Shown here one piece after another: positions 63,266-64,000 of a stretch of 64,000 bases of DNA. Each line of letters opens with the position of its first letter. The first letter of the stretch is position 1. The stretch spans positions 434,001-498,000 of the forward strand of contig NW_002476463.1 of assembly GCF_000189635.1 (NCBI RefSeq). The letters run 5' to 3'. Position numbers and translations under genes: made by a program. Below the pieces are notes generated by a model. That model ran no database searches. It was not told the DNA's origin and saw only the letters and a list, made by a program, of their open reading frames with translations. Origin of the DNA: Tetrahymena thermophila SB210. Lineage: Eukaryota > Ciliophora > Oligohymenophorea > Hymenostomatida > Tetrahymenidae.

Positions 63266-64000
63266 ATGAATAAAATCAGTTAACCGATTTAAATTCCTTT
63301 TAACTAATTTGAAGAGGAAATAGATGAATTAGTGCATGATTGCCCTTTTAATAAGATTTGTATTTCAAATTAATGCAGCAACACTCAAAAGCTATGTTGT
63401 ATTGAATGTGTTCAATTTTATCACCCAAGCCACACTGATAAGATACACGATTACGTATAAGCCTTAAAGCATCTCAAATAGTCAATAAAATATAAAAATT
63501 CTAATTTAGTTAAAAAAATAAATTATGTGAAAAATTTAAGTAAAAATTTATAGAAGCAAAGAGATCATATGCTCAAAAAAATCCAAAATAGCTTTTAGAA
63601 AATCGACACTTATTGCTCTAACCTAGTTACTATTGAAGCAAATAGCTTGCAGTAAAAATTTGAATCTGTATATGAGATGAGTACATTTAATTTATTAAAA
63701 GACCTTACTTAATCGGCCAAAGAAGTTTAGCTGGATCAATAACTTTAAATAATTTAAAATGCTAATAAAATTTTTTCTAAGTTTGAATCAGAATATTAAC
63801 CATGTATTAATTATTTTTAAAAATTTAATTTAAATTAGAAAATTTTTCATTTAAATTTTTTAAACTCTATAATTTTTAATTAAAATTTTACATCCAAATA
63901 GATCTCTAATTCAAAAGTAGAAAAGAGAATGAGTTTAATGAGAATGTATAACTCCACATCGAAAACATGAAAACATATTTATTAGATTTAAATTAAAAAA
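63266..64000 (+). CDS. zinc-binding coiled-coil protein (partial, 3' end beyond window)
   Basis: ATG 63266 opens an exon to 63803; an intron at 63804-63901 restores the frame, which is still open at base 64000. A Cys/His cluster sits at residues 26-62 (CPFNKICISNQC; LCCIECVQFYHPSHTDKIH), matching the two-zinc spacing of B-box-type fingers. The remainder is coiled coil (Lys/Gln/Asn/Leu). Reading through without splicing ends at TGA 63967-63969, after a stretch of intron-like composition, so splicing is preferred. Same domain order as the gene at 59298. Confidence 0.7.

Noticed and set aside
1..64000. Telomeric GGGGTT repeats or a chromosome breakage sequence
   Set aside because: None seen on either strand, so the window is internal to a chromosome or scaffold.
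1..64000. A bacterial-style operon or transferred defence system
   Set aside because: All genes have ciliate codon use, introns or spacer spacing, and no cluster of functionally linked foreign genes was found.

Overview
The window looks like macronuclear DNA of an oligohymenophorean ciliate, most like Tetrahymena. It is extremely AT-rich. Long reading frames with clear protein families only appear when TAA and TAG are read as glutamine and TGA as the only stop. Genes are single transcription units with many short (about 50-140 bp) GT...AG introns, separated by very AT-rich spacers. The exon sums of most spliced models below come out as whole codon numbers, which supports the junctions. No CRISPR array, operon, rRNA, telomeric repeat or tRNA was recognised.

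Layout: (1) 1-10.5 kb: a DEAH-box helicase of TDRD9/spindle-E type running off the left edge (minus), a class V aminotransferase-fold protein with a long disordered tail (plus), and a Cys-motif, Gln/Asn-rich protein (minus). (2) 10.6-17.2 kb: a noncoding duplication, two secreted S1/P1-type nucleases in tandem, and a multi-span membrane protein. (3) 17.9-25.5 kb: OFD1 (basal body/centriole protein), a sphingomyelinase-like EEP phosphodiesterase, and a cullin. (4) 25.5-35.0 kb: a tandem-repeat desert, a large coiled-coil protein, a small inverted-repeat element resembling a MITE, and phytochelatin synthase. (5) 35.0-41.0 kb: a decayed secreted-protein-like fragment, a second multi-span membrane protein, and the beta subunit of methylcrotonyl-CoA carboxylase with a decayed copy of its own 3' end next to it. 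(6) 42.9-48.2 kb: an EF-hand protein, a small unknown protein, and an alveolin-type cytoskeletal protein whose repeats match individual phase-0 exons. (7) 48.2-51.4 kb: a triplicated noncoding block. (8) 51.5-64 kb: a two-span ciliate membrane protein, an unexplained structured GC-richer island, FIGNL1 AAA ATPase with E2F-like promoter sites, a further membrane protein, two zinc-binding/coiled-coil proteins (the second leaving the right edge), and a Gln/Asn/Ser-rich protein whose frame continues past its TGA.

The genes do not form one pathway. Several fit ciliate cell architecture (OFD1, alveolin, coiled coils). Others are housekeeping metabolism (MCCC2), metal detoxification (phytochelatin synthase), ubiquitylation (cullin), DNA repair/meiosis (FIGNL1), lipid or phosphodiester hydrolysis (EEP, S1/P1) and RNA handling (DEAH helicase). 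I did not find a convincing new multi-gene system. The most unusual items are the pyridoxal-phosphate-fold/coiled-coil fusion, the in-frame TGA at 61933, the exon-per-repeat alveolin gene, the MCCC2 terminal duplication and the 54.1-kb structured island. Family calls were made by eye from motifs; no database search was possible.
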